Positions 8,428-16,532 of a DNA stretch of 16,532 nt are shown piece by piece; positions within the stretch are counted from its first letter, which is position 1; each line of letters begins with the position of its first letter. The translations under genes were made by a program, and so were the position numbers. Source of the DNA: Cyclostephanos tholiformis (Eukaryota; Bacillariophyta; Thalassiosirophyceae; Thalassiosirales; Thalassiosiraceae); the NCBI GenBank assembly GCA_036939975.1, contig JALLPB010000384.1:1-16532 (forward strand). The letters run 5' to 3'. The notes beneath the pieces were generated by a model, which was given only the letters and a program-made list of their open reading frames with translations, made no database searches and was not told where the DNA came from.

Positions 8428-8730
8428 TCATCTCCCTTCGTTATCCAGATTTCCATGGACGGAATTCCTCCCTCTCCACCCATTTACTCCTGCCAGCTCG
8501 ATCATCGAGCTCCTCATCGTCTCTCGTCGTGCACCGGCGTCCTCGTCGTCATGGTCGTAGTTCCCGCCACCAGTCGTCATCGCACGAATACTCACTGCAA
8601 CGACCGCCGCGATCCACCACGCTCGGGATGTGCGAGTCCTCGACGATGCTGACGCCGAGATGGCGGGTCTTTTCTTCATGACGCCCCCGATTAGTTCGGT
8701 GATCGTCGTCGGTCGTTCCTCGTCGTCCAT
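8428..8730 (-). CDS. Doubtful small hypothetical protein (100 aa)
   Basis: An ATG at 8730-8728 opens a 100-codon frame beginning MDDEERPTTITELIGG. The first half looks less repetitive than the surrounding frames. It has a short hydrophobic patch (AWWIAAVVAV) preceded by a basic, Ser-rich segment, and the second half is polar. I recognise no domain. The start context is poor (T at -3, G at +4) and the region is rich in CGT triplets that create open frames by chance. It may be a small gene, an exon of a larger one, or noise; noise is the more likely. Confidence 0.2.
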   Translation of the reverse strand: MDDEERPTTITELIGGVMKKRPAISASASSRTRTSRAWWIAAVVAVSIRAMTTGGGNYDHDDEDAGARRETMRSSMIELAGVNGWRGRNSVHGNLDNEGR

Positions 8731-8871
8731 CAATCAATGTCACCTCAAGGACGACCGCCAGATGAGAGTGTCACCTAGGACAAGTGCCTCCCGATACACA
8801 TCAACGGCATGCACGTTCCATCTCGTTCCTCCATACCATATACCGTCTTCTCCGTGATGCCTCCAATGTGT

Positions 8872-8896
8872 GACGACGACGACGACGACGACGACT
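8872..8896. repeat. (GAC)n triplet microsatellite
   Basis: About eight uninterrupted GAC units in non-coding DNA. The same triplet is expanded inside three of the protein-coding genes of this window. Confidence 0.9.
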
Positions 8897-9042
8897 ATGC
8901 CGCCCCCCCATACGGATCGATGTTCGAACACAATCCGTAGTACCAGCAACGCACGGACGCGCGCGGATCGCCGAGGGCGATCGTGACACATGCGCGCGAC
9001 GCGCAGGCAGTGGTATGCCAATGCCGATCGAACTGTCGGTCC

Positions 9043-9194
9043 ATCACCCCACCCCCCCCCCCACCCACCCCCTCCTCCCGCATGCGTGGACACGACGAGA
9101 CGAGGAGAGGGATGTCACTCGACGGGAGGAGACGTTCGTCGTCGCCCCGGCTCCCGGCTCCCGGCCCCCCCCCCCCCCCCCCCCCCGCCCCCCC
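9043..9194. repeat. C-rich tracts with potential G-quadruplex on the minus strand
   Basis: Bases 9046-9072 are a nearly continuous C tract with single A or T interruptions. Bases 9165-9186 are 22 consecutive C, then one G, then seven more C to 9194. Read on the minus strand these are G runs dense enough to form quadruplexes, and i-motifs are possible on the plus strand. They lie about 340-490 bases upstream of the Claspin-like start codon. The exact length of the C22 tract may carry sequencing error. Confidence 0.8.
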
Positions 9195-9531
9195 AAACCA
9201 GCGTCTCATGACCTCGTGAAACATCGCAACTCGCATTCGCACTCGCCGATCTGGCCGGGTCCTAATTTCCTAGAGTGCCATGTCATCGCTTGGAAGGTAA
9301 CATCCAGGCTGGGTCGATCGCGAACTTGCGACGGATATATTATGGGGTAAAAAAGAGTGTGTCAAGACAATATAATCTTTTTGTGAGCGATTTTCGTTTT
9401 CTCAACTCGCGAAAGCATAGTTCATGTAGTGTATCGTAGGTCTCTTACGACCAACGCTCGGGAAAAATTGGCGCGGCTTGACCGATTCCTACCTCCCTCT
9501 ACGCACACTCTCTCCTTGTGTAAAAAAAAAA

Positions 9532-9735
9532 ATGACACATTCAAATAATTCTCCCGTCTCCCTGGGTTTGTGCCCCTCATATCGCTGCCCGGGCAGCGGT
9601 TCTCATAAAATAATAATTGGTGATCCCTGTCCCTACTACCCAAACACCCACGTCGTCGCCCAACGAGTAAGTTTTAAGCCGATAACGCAAAAAGAGGGCC
9701 GAATGAATTATTCAACGATATCCCCCCCCATACAA

Positions 9736-9768
<33 letters not shown>

Positions 9769-9833
9769 TACCGCGACGACGACGACGACGACGACGCCCG
9801 CGACGACGAGGGCGCGAACGGGCACGCGGCGAG

Positions 9834-9866
<33 letters not shown>

Positions 9867-12800
9867 TCCCGATGAGTCCTCCGGTGACGGCGTGGGACGC
9901 ATAAGGTCGAGGAGGAGGAGGAGGAGGGCGACGTACGGCTTCGCATCCTCGGTCCTCGAGGGCATCGGTGGTAACAACGAGAGGGACGGCGCGGGGGGGG
10001 TAGGAGGGGGAAGGGGAGGGATGGACGACGCGGAGGACAAGGATGTCGCGTTCGACCTGTCCGATTACTACCACGACGATGCCCACGATGGGAGGGGGGG
10101 GCGGCATGATGGCCTGTTCAATGATTCCGATTCTGACGATCACGACGTTCGACTGGGGGGGGTCGAGATCGACGACGACGATGATGCCACCCGTCCGTAC
10201 GACGGCGAAGGAACGGACCGAGAATGTAACGACGACCGCCTCGATCACACGGATGATGACGAGGAGGGTGAAATCACCGGTGGCCGTGGACGTGGCCGTG
10301 GACGTGTAAGTGTACGCGGACGCGGGGATGGAGGCGAGGAAGAGGAGGAGGATGACGAGGACCAGCATCAGGAGGAGGAGGAGGAGGAGGAGGAGGAGGA
10401 GGAGGAGCTGGTCAAGCACCCCACTTCTGGTTCTCGTTCGGGGTATGAGGGAACGCGCGTTTCGTCTTCCCCGCCGAAGGCTACGGCAACGACGGATGGG
10501 GGTGAAATGTCCATCGAGAGGACCGACATGAACGACGACGACCACCACCGTCACGTTGACGAATCCGTCCTACTCGACCTGGTGGACGAGCTATACCTCG
10601 TGGCGTGCGATAATGACGACGTCGGTACGATGACCGTGGGAGACGTCCATAAGGCGGTGGCTATACGTCTCGGGGTACCATCCCTCGAAAAGAAGATGAA
10701 GAGGATGGTCAAGGCGAGGCTTACGGATCTCATCACCGGCGCGGCCGTCTCCTCAGCTGCCACGAAGAAGACGGAGGAAGAGGAGGGGGTGGGGGGGGGT
10801 AATAGGACGACGAAGAAGACGAAGATCAACGAGAAGAAGGTCAAGCGTGATAAAGTGACTGGACGAAAGAACGACGACTACGCCACTGGAGGAGCATCCG
10901 ATGACGAGGGTAACCATTACCACGAGGACGACGAGTCCGTGGACGACGCCGACGCGCTCGGTGGCAACGACAGCTCGTCCGACTACGACGATGAGACGGC
11001 GACGAATGCGTCGACGAGGAAAAAGAGGTCCGAGGGGAAGAAGACGAAGAAGAACTCCTCGAGGGGTAATAAATCCTGGGGGAAGAAAGGCGGGAGAATG
11101 GCCGAGCACATGCGAGAACGGCACGCCCGGGCGCGCGCGCGCCAGGTCGAGGAGGCGAGGATACGCAGGGAGGAGCTCGGTCACCTTGCCGATGACGACG
11201 TGGATGACGGCTTGGTAGCGAATAAGGAGGCGAAGGCGAATGTGAGGGAGAACGAGGAGGTTGACAACGATGCGGGAGAACCGCGAATCAGCGAGGAGGA
11301 TCGCGATCGCGCCAAGGCCATCGCCTCGCGGTTCGATACCAATCGCGAGGAATTGCGCGTTAGGCGCATCGAGGATCGGGAGGAGCTTATCGAACGGCTA
11401 AGAACGAAGCGGCTCGAGATCATCGCGTCTTCTGGAGACGAGGACGTCCTCTCCGTCGTCACGCTTGGAGATGGGTCGACGACGAAAGCGAGCGCGGTAG
11501 GGACGACGACAAAGGAAGAGAACGAGAGTATGTCGAGACTCAAGTCCAGCAACGTCATGATGGAGGATGAAGGGAATGATCCCGCCATCGACGTGCCGGC
11601 TGTCGCCAAGAGGGAAGACTACAATAGTAACAATGACGACGACAGCGATGATGACGATGAAGACGATGAAGAGGCGACCAGCGACGACGACGACGAATTG
11701 GAAATCATCGCCCCATCAAGCCCGTGGAAACTCCCCACCAACGCTACTTCTGATAAGTTGAAGACGTCGACGGTGGACCTACTCTTCCAACGGTCTTCCG
11801 GCAATAACAAAGCGGCTGCGCGTAAGGATCCCAAGAAGACTTCGAGGCCTGCTGCGAATCCACGCGCCGCTCTCAAGAATGCATTGAGGGTCAAGGTCCT
11901 AAATGAGGGCAATCGATGGCTGGCACGGTGAGATAAAACGATATAATTTGACATGCAATTTTTTTCCCTCTGGAATGTGACGAAATTACAAATTCATTCA
12001 TTCTGTATTCTCAATTATATTTTTGCACCCCCTCCCCATTGTCACGACGCAGGGAATTGGGATACAAGGACGAACAAGATCACATTCGCGACTGCAAGGA
12101 AGTCGAAGAAAAGAAGCGCAAACAAATTCTATCGATCGAGAAGGCGGCTGTGCTTCGCGAGAGGAAAGCCACCCTTGTTCGTGGTCGAGGTCACGACGAA
12201 AACAACGACTTTGCTGCGGATGAGGCATCGGCAAATGATGGGATGGTAGAAGAAGACAGAACTGAGCTAGAACATAAGGAGTACGACGATGAAGAGGACG
12301 AAGAAATGGCGGTGGCTAGGAAGTTGGAGCAGTTGGAGACTGAGCAAGAAAATATCGATGATGCCGAGGATGAGGAAGTTGATGGAAGCTTGGGAAGACT
12401 TGAGGATGATTCTCGATCTCAAGTTGATTCCTCAGAGGAAATGTGGATGGACGACGAGAAGAACCTCAGCTCTGATTGCACCAAACCTGTTGACGATAAC
12501 GCCAAACCCGTCATTTCAAGTCCTGCCATTGTTGTGACACCATCTCGCGCCGTCACACAAGATTTTACTGACGAGAATAGAGAAGGAGCTGTGATTGAGA
12601 CGACCGATCTCGACGCCTCTGATCCATTTGCGGAAGAAGAGGAAGACTATGATGATAAAATGGAGGAGGCTCGCGCAGCGAATGAAGTTCCCAAGGAAGG
12701 TTCAAACGAGGCAACGATTTCATTTAATGGTAAACCAAATTTAAATAAGCCCAGGAATTCAGCGTGGCAGGCAATACTTCTAAAAGAAAAGGCTGCACTT

Positions 12801-14321
12801 GCCAGGCAGAAGAAACTCCAACGTAAGAACGGTGGACTTGTCGAGGGCGAAGCCGAAGAAGAAGAGGAAGAGGAAGGCATTGTTGGCCTTGAAGATTTTG
12901 GTTTCGCCATCTCGAAGAAGAAGGATGATGACGATGAAGATGTTGACGCTGATGTGGATGACGATGACTTGGATCACGTCGTGGACGACCTTTCTGATGG
13001 AGAGGGGGATGAGGAGGCTGGCGAGGTGGCACGCAAGCGTCTTGAACATGCCGAGGAGAAGGAACGCCACAAGGAAATCATGAGAAGGATGCGCGAGGGA
13101 TATGACGGACGACGTGGTGGTATAGCCAGTGGCGTTGGAGGTGCAAGGGGGATGCACCGTTTTGATCAGTTAGTTGCAGCAGACAATAGGGACGATGCAA
13201 AGAGGTTGGGACTGTTAAATGATGATGAGCTGAACAGTGACGACGAAAATGAAGGAGATGACGAAAATAACGTCACGAAGAAAGATGACGAGGAAGATGA
13301 TGAGGCAGCTCTTTTGGGTGAGTGAACTTGTGTGCATCTTCATGAAATCATGATCGAGCTGTGTTCACTAGTTGTGCTAACCCATGCATGCAGACAAAAT
13401 GCTCAAGGAGCGTTTCCTTAATAGGGACGAAGAGGCACTTGAAGAGGAATTCACAGATGATGAAGAGTCTGAGGATGAAATCGATGGCACAGGTAAGTGT
13501 TCCATCGCCTCTCTTCCTTAGCCTCTGCACGCTCCCCGTTGAGATTGCGGGAACTAACTTGGCGAACTTGTAAATCGATGCAAAATGTTAGAGCAAAATG
13601 ATGACGACGACAACGAAGACCGAGAGCAGGATCGTCTTGCTAAGCATTTCGCGAAGAGAGCTCGACGCAATCGAGTACTGGAAGAGTTTGTAGGTGATAG
13701 CCAGTTTTCAAGGTCGCGTCTGATTGATGAAGATCTGACCATGCAGCAGGACCTGAAGTCGATCAAGGTGAGTCTGTTTGGTTTGGATTTCGTTCTAGTA
13801 CTTGCCAGCGTTTGACGCATCTTACGTAATTTTTCTTTTACCATATGCATGCACAATTCCAGATTTCATTTTGCAGAAAACGAAGCACTGAAGTAAGCAA
13901 CCTCGACCCCAAAGAGAACAATTGCTCATCGAAAAAATTCAAGTTGACCTCGCATGGCAAGATTTCGAATGCGCCCAAATCTACATCGAACCTATCTGTT
14001 ACACTTTTGAGAAGTCGCCACAGCGTCGTCGGCCAAAAGAGAAAGACTACTTTCCTGAGTGGGAAGGCGATTAGTAACTCCTTCTCTCGTCAAAGCTCGT
14101 CGTCATTGTCAACTAAAAGCGTTTCTCTCAATCACGTCATTTTTATGACCGGGGACAGTCAAAGTGCAAGCCAGCTTCCTGATTCAACTGGCAACAGTCA
14201 TTCGCTTTTGGGCCCTATTAAAATGTCACGTGGACCCTCCAAAGATGGAAAATCATCCAAGAACTTCGTCCCTGGAGGCAGTCTTTGGAGTAGGGTGTGC
14301 TCTAAAAATTTCCGGACCTGA
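9532..14321 (+). CDS. Claspin/Mrc1-like DNA replication checkpoint mediator
   Basis: Five exons, 9532-11927, 12053-13317, 13394-13492, 13592-13767 and 13863-14321, give about 1,464 residues. All introns are GT-AG and the joined frame stays open. The first half is acidic and low-complexity (Gly11, Asp7, Thr10 and Glu13 runs), with one ordered segment at 10558-10734 that looks like a DEK C-terminal-type helical domain. A block across the first junction, NPRAALKNALRVKVLNEG..WLARELGYKDE, is conserved-looking. Exon 2 carries an MRC1-like region: AWQAILLKEKAALARQKK, an acidic run, GLEDFGF, then VVDDLSDGEG..EAGEVARKRLE..EEKERHKEIMRRMREG. Exon 4 has REQDRLAKHFAKRARRNRVLEEF and FSRSRLIDEDLTMQQDLK, typical of Mrc1/Claspin C-termini. 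Family members carry the replication stress signal from stalled forks to the effector kinase. I see no clear kinase-binding motif. The start is uncertain: ATG 9532 has A at -3, while ATG 9703 directly precedes the Gly run. Confidence 0.72.
9736..10404 (+). repeat. Coding triplet expansions in Claspin-like exon 1
   Basis: In frame, a GGC run (about 9736-9768) encodes Gly11, a GAC run (about 9775-9795) encodes Asp7, an ACG run (about 9835-9863) encodes Thr10, an AGG run (about 9910-9927) encodes Arg6, and a GAG run (about 10368-10406) encodes Glu13. The GAC and ACG runs are the same repeat read in different frames, which points to microsatellite growth and not to selection for a given residue. 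Confidence 0.85.
11928..12052 (+). other. Claspin-like intron 1 (phase 2)
   Basis: Donor CACG|GTGAGA and acceptor GACGCAG|GGAATT, 125 bases, rich in T before the acceptor. Splicing restores WLAR-ELGYKDEQ. Without it, translation stops two codons past the donor (TAA at 11933-11935). Confidence 0.7.
13318..13393 (+). other. Claspin-like intron 2 (phase 1)
   Basis: Donor TTTTGG|GTGAGT and acceptor CATGCAG|ACAAAA, 76 bases. It joins the acidic end of exon 2 to DKMLKERFLNRDEE. In-frame stops lie within it. Confidence 0.75.
13493..13591 (+). other. Claspin-like intron 3 (phase 1)
   Basis: Donor GGCACAG|GTAAGT and acceptor AATGTTAG|AGCAAAA, 99 bases. Phase 1 on both sides makes the 99-base exon 3 symmetric, so it could be skipped without losing the frame. 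Confidence 0.7.
13768..13862 (+). other. Claspin-like intron 4 with two possible acceptors
   Basis: Donor ATCAAG|GTGAGT. Acceptor ATTCCAG at 13862 keeps the frame and adds a Ser/Lys-rich tail of 152 residues. A second AG at 13876 (TTTTGCAG) would give K-T-K-H and stop. I prefer the first because the long tail has protein-like segments (KTTFLSGKA, SLNHVIFMTGDSQS) similar in character to other Mrc1-type C-termini. Confidence 0.6.
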
Positions 14322-14431
14322 TCTAAAAATCCAGAAAGGCTCCCAGGAATATCGTCTCCGGAGTTTAGCCTTTGGGGCAGGGAACGGGCCTGATTTAGTC
14401 TCACAATTACTTAGATACAATTAAGACTGCA

Positions 14432-16390
14432 TTAAACCAATTCGACCATGAACAACTCCTGACCTTGTAGTATCCCGACACTAACAAGCGTGGCGTTGGC
14501 ATCGAGGCGACTCTTCCCCTCATACACTCCACCCCCCCCCGACGACGATGACGACAACTCGAACACTTTCCTGGGGAAAGTAGTAACGAGCCGAAACGTG
14601 GACGGGTCGATACCGCCGCATACGTCCGACGCGAACGCGAAGAGGTCGGCCACCGTCGTCGCGACGACGTCGAATCTGCGCCTGCCGGACGCGACGTTTC
14701 CCGACGACGTCCGGCCGCGAATTTGGACGACGCATACCCCGATCCTTACGTCCTCGGCTGGCTCCGGGGGGAGGGGGGGGGGTACGCGCACCGTCGTCGC
14801 TCCTTCCTCGGGAGGAGGGTCGATGACGTGCCCCCGCGCCGCCGGGAACGTTCGATCCGATGGGGCCCCACGCGACGATGACGACGGCGCGGACGACGTA
14901 CTCCCGTCGACGTCGGCGGCAGTCGTTACGGTCGTAGACTCCCCCCCCTTCCCGTCGCCCCGATCGTCGTGTCCGTCGTCTTCATTCATGGGCGTGCCGA
15001 TGTCCACGTTTAGGTCGGTATTCACGCAACATATCGCACCGTACGTCGATGGCATCACGTCCGACACGATCAGATCAAACGGCACCCCCCTCCTCCACGC
15101 ACGAACGACGTCGCCCCTCGACAATGTGGCCCTGGCACGTATCAAGCTCTGTTCGAGCATGAATTTCACGTCCCCGATGTTGTAAAAACCGTTACGTATC
15201 GAGGACGACGTGGGCACGAGCGTGCAGTCCGTTCCGGGCGGGAGCGAATATATCGGCAATACCTCCACGGGCAAATCGGGCACGTCGAAGAGGCCGTACG
15301 CCGGATGTCCGGTCGTCCTTCCCCCGTCGAATTCGTTTGCCGATCGTCGTCCGTCCGGTACGAGTTTCACGTCATTTCCGTCCGTCTCCTCGTCGACGTC
15401 TTCCCCCACGGCCACGTCCGCGTCCGCAATCGTCGCGGCCGGATCAACCGTGCGCCTCGACGGCATGATCTTGTCGCCGTCGACGCTCCCATTCCCACCC
15501 TTGCCGCGGCACGTCAAGGAGAGATTATTGGGCCTAAGTAGCGCATTCGATATCGATTCGGGCAATCCCACGCGTCCCTCCTCCTCGGTAAATTCCACGA
15601 CCGTCCCGTGCGTGTAGGATATGTATTTGTGAGCCAATTCGTCGAGGTAGGCATCCAACGCGACTCCCGCTTCATCGTACTCGTGCTCGTATTCGTCTTC
15701 GTCGTCACCGTCGTCGCCTTCGTCATTTTCGTTTTCGTTCGTTATCGTGTTGCCGACGTCGCCGATGACGTTCTCGCGCAGGACGCGCCTCTCGTTCCTA
15801 AGTCTAACGACGTTGATGTATCCCCTCATCCCATCGCTCGACGGATAGACGTATTCGGGATTGATCACACCCACCCGAAAGGCTATGGGCCTGTTGCTAT
15901 TGTTGTTGCCGTTGTTGTTATCGCCCCCCATGAATAACGATTCGAGTATCGAGGGCGGCAGCGTGATCTTGTCGCCGTCGCCGTGTATCGACGTGGCTAC
16001 GAACGTCCATCCCGCGGCTAGCGGCGACGACGTTGACGATGATGACGACGACGACGACGACGACGACGAAGATTGGGATTTGGTCGTCGTCGTCATGGTC
16101 GTGGTCATCCCCACCCCACCGCCGCCAGCGACCGACAATCCCGAGACGTCCGCGGCGCCCAGAATCGATTCGACGCGTCTCAACATCGCGCGCACCTCGT
16201 CGTGCGTACGCCTTTCGCATTCCCCCTCCATCCTCCGTCGTCGTCGACGTTCCTCGACGTGGCGTTTCGATGCCTCCGCCTCGCGTCGGGATTTCGCGGT
16301 TGCCTCCCTCGCGGACCTCGACGCGCGGATTTTGGCCAGGGCGGTATTCTGATCCCTAGCGAGGCGATTTGCCGCATTTTCGAAGTCCAT
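14432..16390 (-). CDS. UFD1-type domain plus UBX domain protein, putative Cdc48/p97 cofactor
   Basis: Single-exon gene of 652 residues on the minus strand. Residues 1-75 (MDFENAANRLARDQNTALAK...) are a charged predicted coiled coil of the kind at the start of the plant PRLI-interacting factor K group. A Thr/Ser low-complexity run follows (96-122). A UFD1-like double-psi barrel covers about 128-467: KITLPPSIL (141-149), IAFRVGV (169-175), HGTVVEFTEEEGRVGLP (261-277), LPPGTDCTLVP (383-393), DVKFMLEQSL (407-416) and VNTDLNVDIGTP (456-467). An acidic insert of about 85 residues (291-375) interrupts it. After a Pro/Ser linker, residues 551-652 form a UBX domain: VQIRGRT, RRFDVVATTVADLFAF, FRLVTTFPRK with the p97-contacting FPR loop (605-607), and GQELFMVEL at the end. 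Known UBX domains bind the N-domain of Cdc48/p97, and UFD1 domains bind ubiquitin and the same ATPase; the exact substrate pathway is inference. It converges on the Claspin-like gene, 110 bases between stops. Confidence 0.85.
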   Translation of the reverse strand: MDFENAANRLARDQNTALAKIRASRSAREATAKSRREAEASKRHVEERRRRRRMEGECERRTHDEVRAMLRRVESILGAADVSGLSVAGGGGVGMTTTMTTTTKSQSSSSSSSSSSSSSTSSPLAAGWTFVATSIHGDGDKITLPPSILESLFMGGDNNNGNNNSNRPIAFRVGVINPEYVYPSSDGMRGYINVVRLRNERRVLRENVIGDVGNTITNENENDEGDDGDDEDEYEHEYDEAGVALDAYLDELAHKYISYTHGTVVEFTEEEGRVGLPESISNALLRPNNLSLTCRGKGGNGSVDGDKIMPSRRTVDPAATIADADVAVGEDVDEETDGNDVKLVPDGRRSANEFDGGRTTGHPAYGLFDVPDLPVEVLPIYSLPPGTDCTLVPTSSSIRNGFYNIGDVKFMLEQSLIRARATLSRGDVVRAWRRGVPFDLIVSDVMPSTYGAICCVNTDLNVDIGTPMNEDDGHDDRGDGKGGESTTVTTAADVDGSTSSAPSSSSRGAPSDRTFPAARGHVIDPPPEEGATTVRVPPPLPPEPAEDVRIGVCVVQIRGRTSSGNVASGRRRFDVVATTVADLFAFASDVCGGIDPSTFRLVTTFPRKVFELSSSSSGGGGVYEGKSRLDANATLVSVGILQGQELFMVELV

Positions 16391-16532
16391 GATCTTTTCC
16401 TTCGTGTTTGAATTGTGGGATTTTTGTGCCTATTATTATATATTTTATGTTACCTTACCTATTCGAGTTGAAAAAAAAAACAAGGAAAAAAAAAATGAAA
16501 AAAAGGGTCGCGATGAGAGAAGCGAAACGGGA
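16391..16532. promoter_or_regulatory. Upstream region of the UFD1-UBX gene
   Basis: AT-rich flank immediately before the start codon, with a tattattatatattttatg stretch (16431-16450) and three A runs at 16470-16505. On the minus strand the AT-rich stretch lies about 40-60 bases before the ATG. It may include the promoter, but no single element can be assigned. Confidence 0.4.

Larger units (their letters stand above)
8098..9531. other. Gene-poor region with triplet repeats and C tracts
   Basis: Up to about 8340 this is AT-rich and probably the 3' flank of the methyltransferase gene. From about 8390 the base composition turns GC-rich with many CGTCGT/GACGAC triplets, a pure (GAC)n run near 8872-8896 and long C tracts at 9043-9072 and 9165-9194. 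All reading frames here give low-complexity or Arg/Pro/Gly-rich peptides, apart from the doubtful small ORF at 8428-8730. The last 250 bases are the upstream region of the Claspin-like gene. Confidence 0.55.

Noticed and set aside
8868..9194. CRISPR-like or satellite array considered because of repeated short units
   Set aside because: The units are simple triplet and mononucleotide runs without spacers or a longer repeat, and the genome is eukaryotic.
8740..9242. Overlapping minus-strand ORFs rich in Gly, Val and Arg
   Set aside because: They span C tracts and (GAC)n repeats and consist largely of homopolymer translations; they are not credible genes.
9712..10554. 280-codon minus-strand ORF rich in Val, Leu and Ala opposite Claspin-like exon 1
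   Set aside because: It arises from GAC and GAG triplets read in reverse (GTC Val, CTC Leu). It has no domain and only low-complexity sequence.
15190..16377. Several plus-strand Ser/Thr-rich and Arg-rich ORFs opposite the UFD1-UBX gene
   Set aside because: They are shadows of a GC-rich minus-strand gene whose UFD1 and UBX motifs run in order through the whole frame.

Overview
The window looks like nuclear DNA of a eukaryotic alga, most likely a centric (Thalassiosirales-type) diatom. Four things point there: short GT-AG introns of about 74 to 137 bases with family-conserved sequence joined across them; a retroelement remnant whose protein I recognise as a type common in diatom genomes; a secreted Ser-Met-rich protein with RXL motifs of the silaffin/cingulin kind; and a DUF760 protein of plastid type behind a signal-peptide-like leader. 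The species cannot be fixed from this sequence alone.

Layout. Bases 1-1490 (minus) hold the decayed 3' part of a reverse-transcriptase element, with a conserved block after the polymerase and an RNase H domain. It has five in-frame stops, one catalytic-residue change, and runs off the left edge. Bases 1491-2464 have no gene but contain a cluster of TTGTACG-type repeats, including a foldback. A single-exon DUF760 gene (plus) covers 2465-4069. Bases 4070-4782 are intergenic and hold a possible 149-base solo LTR. A two-exon gene (minus, 6212 to 4783) encodes a secreted Ser-Met/Lys-rich protein with two copies of a six-cysteine domain. It is divergent, across 558 bases, from a three-exon FkbM-type methyltransferase gene (plus, 6771-8097). 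Bases 8098-9531 hold no gene I can support firmly, but carry triplet repeats, a long C tract and one doubtful small ORF. A five-exon gene (plus, 9532-14321) encodes a large acidic Claspin/Mrc1-like replication checkpoint mediator. It converges, across 110 bases, on a single-exon gene (minus, 16390-14432) for a protein with a UFD1-type domain and a C-terminal UBX domain, predicted to be a Cdc48/p97 cofactor.

The genes do not form one pathway. Two possible links are worth noting. The secreted protein and the methyltransferase share an intergenic region and both probably act in or through the secretory pathway. The Claspin-like and UFD1-UBX proteins both belong to eukaryotic nuclear and proteostasis machinery, but their pairing is convergent and may be chance. 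A CGT/ACG triplet expansion runs through the GC-rich genes and the intergenic DNA, and is read as Asp, Thr, Ser, Arg or Val depending on frame and strand.

All multi-exon models are inferred by reading frames and splice signals by eye. Start codons, especially of the Claspin-like gene, are the least certain part.
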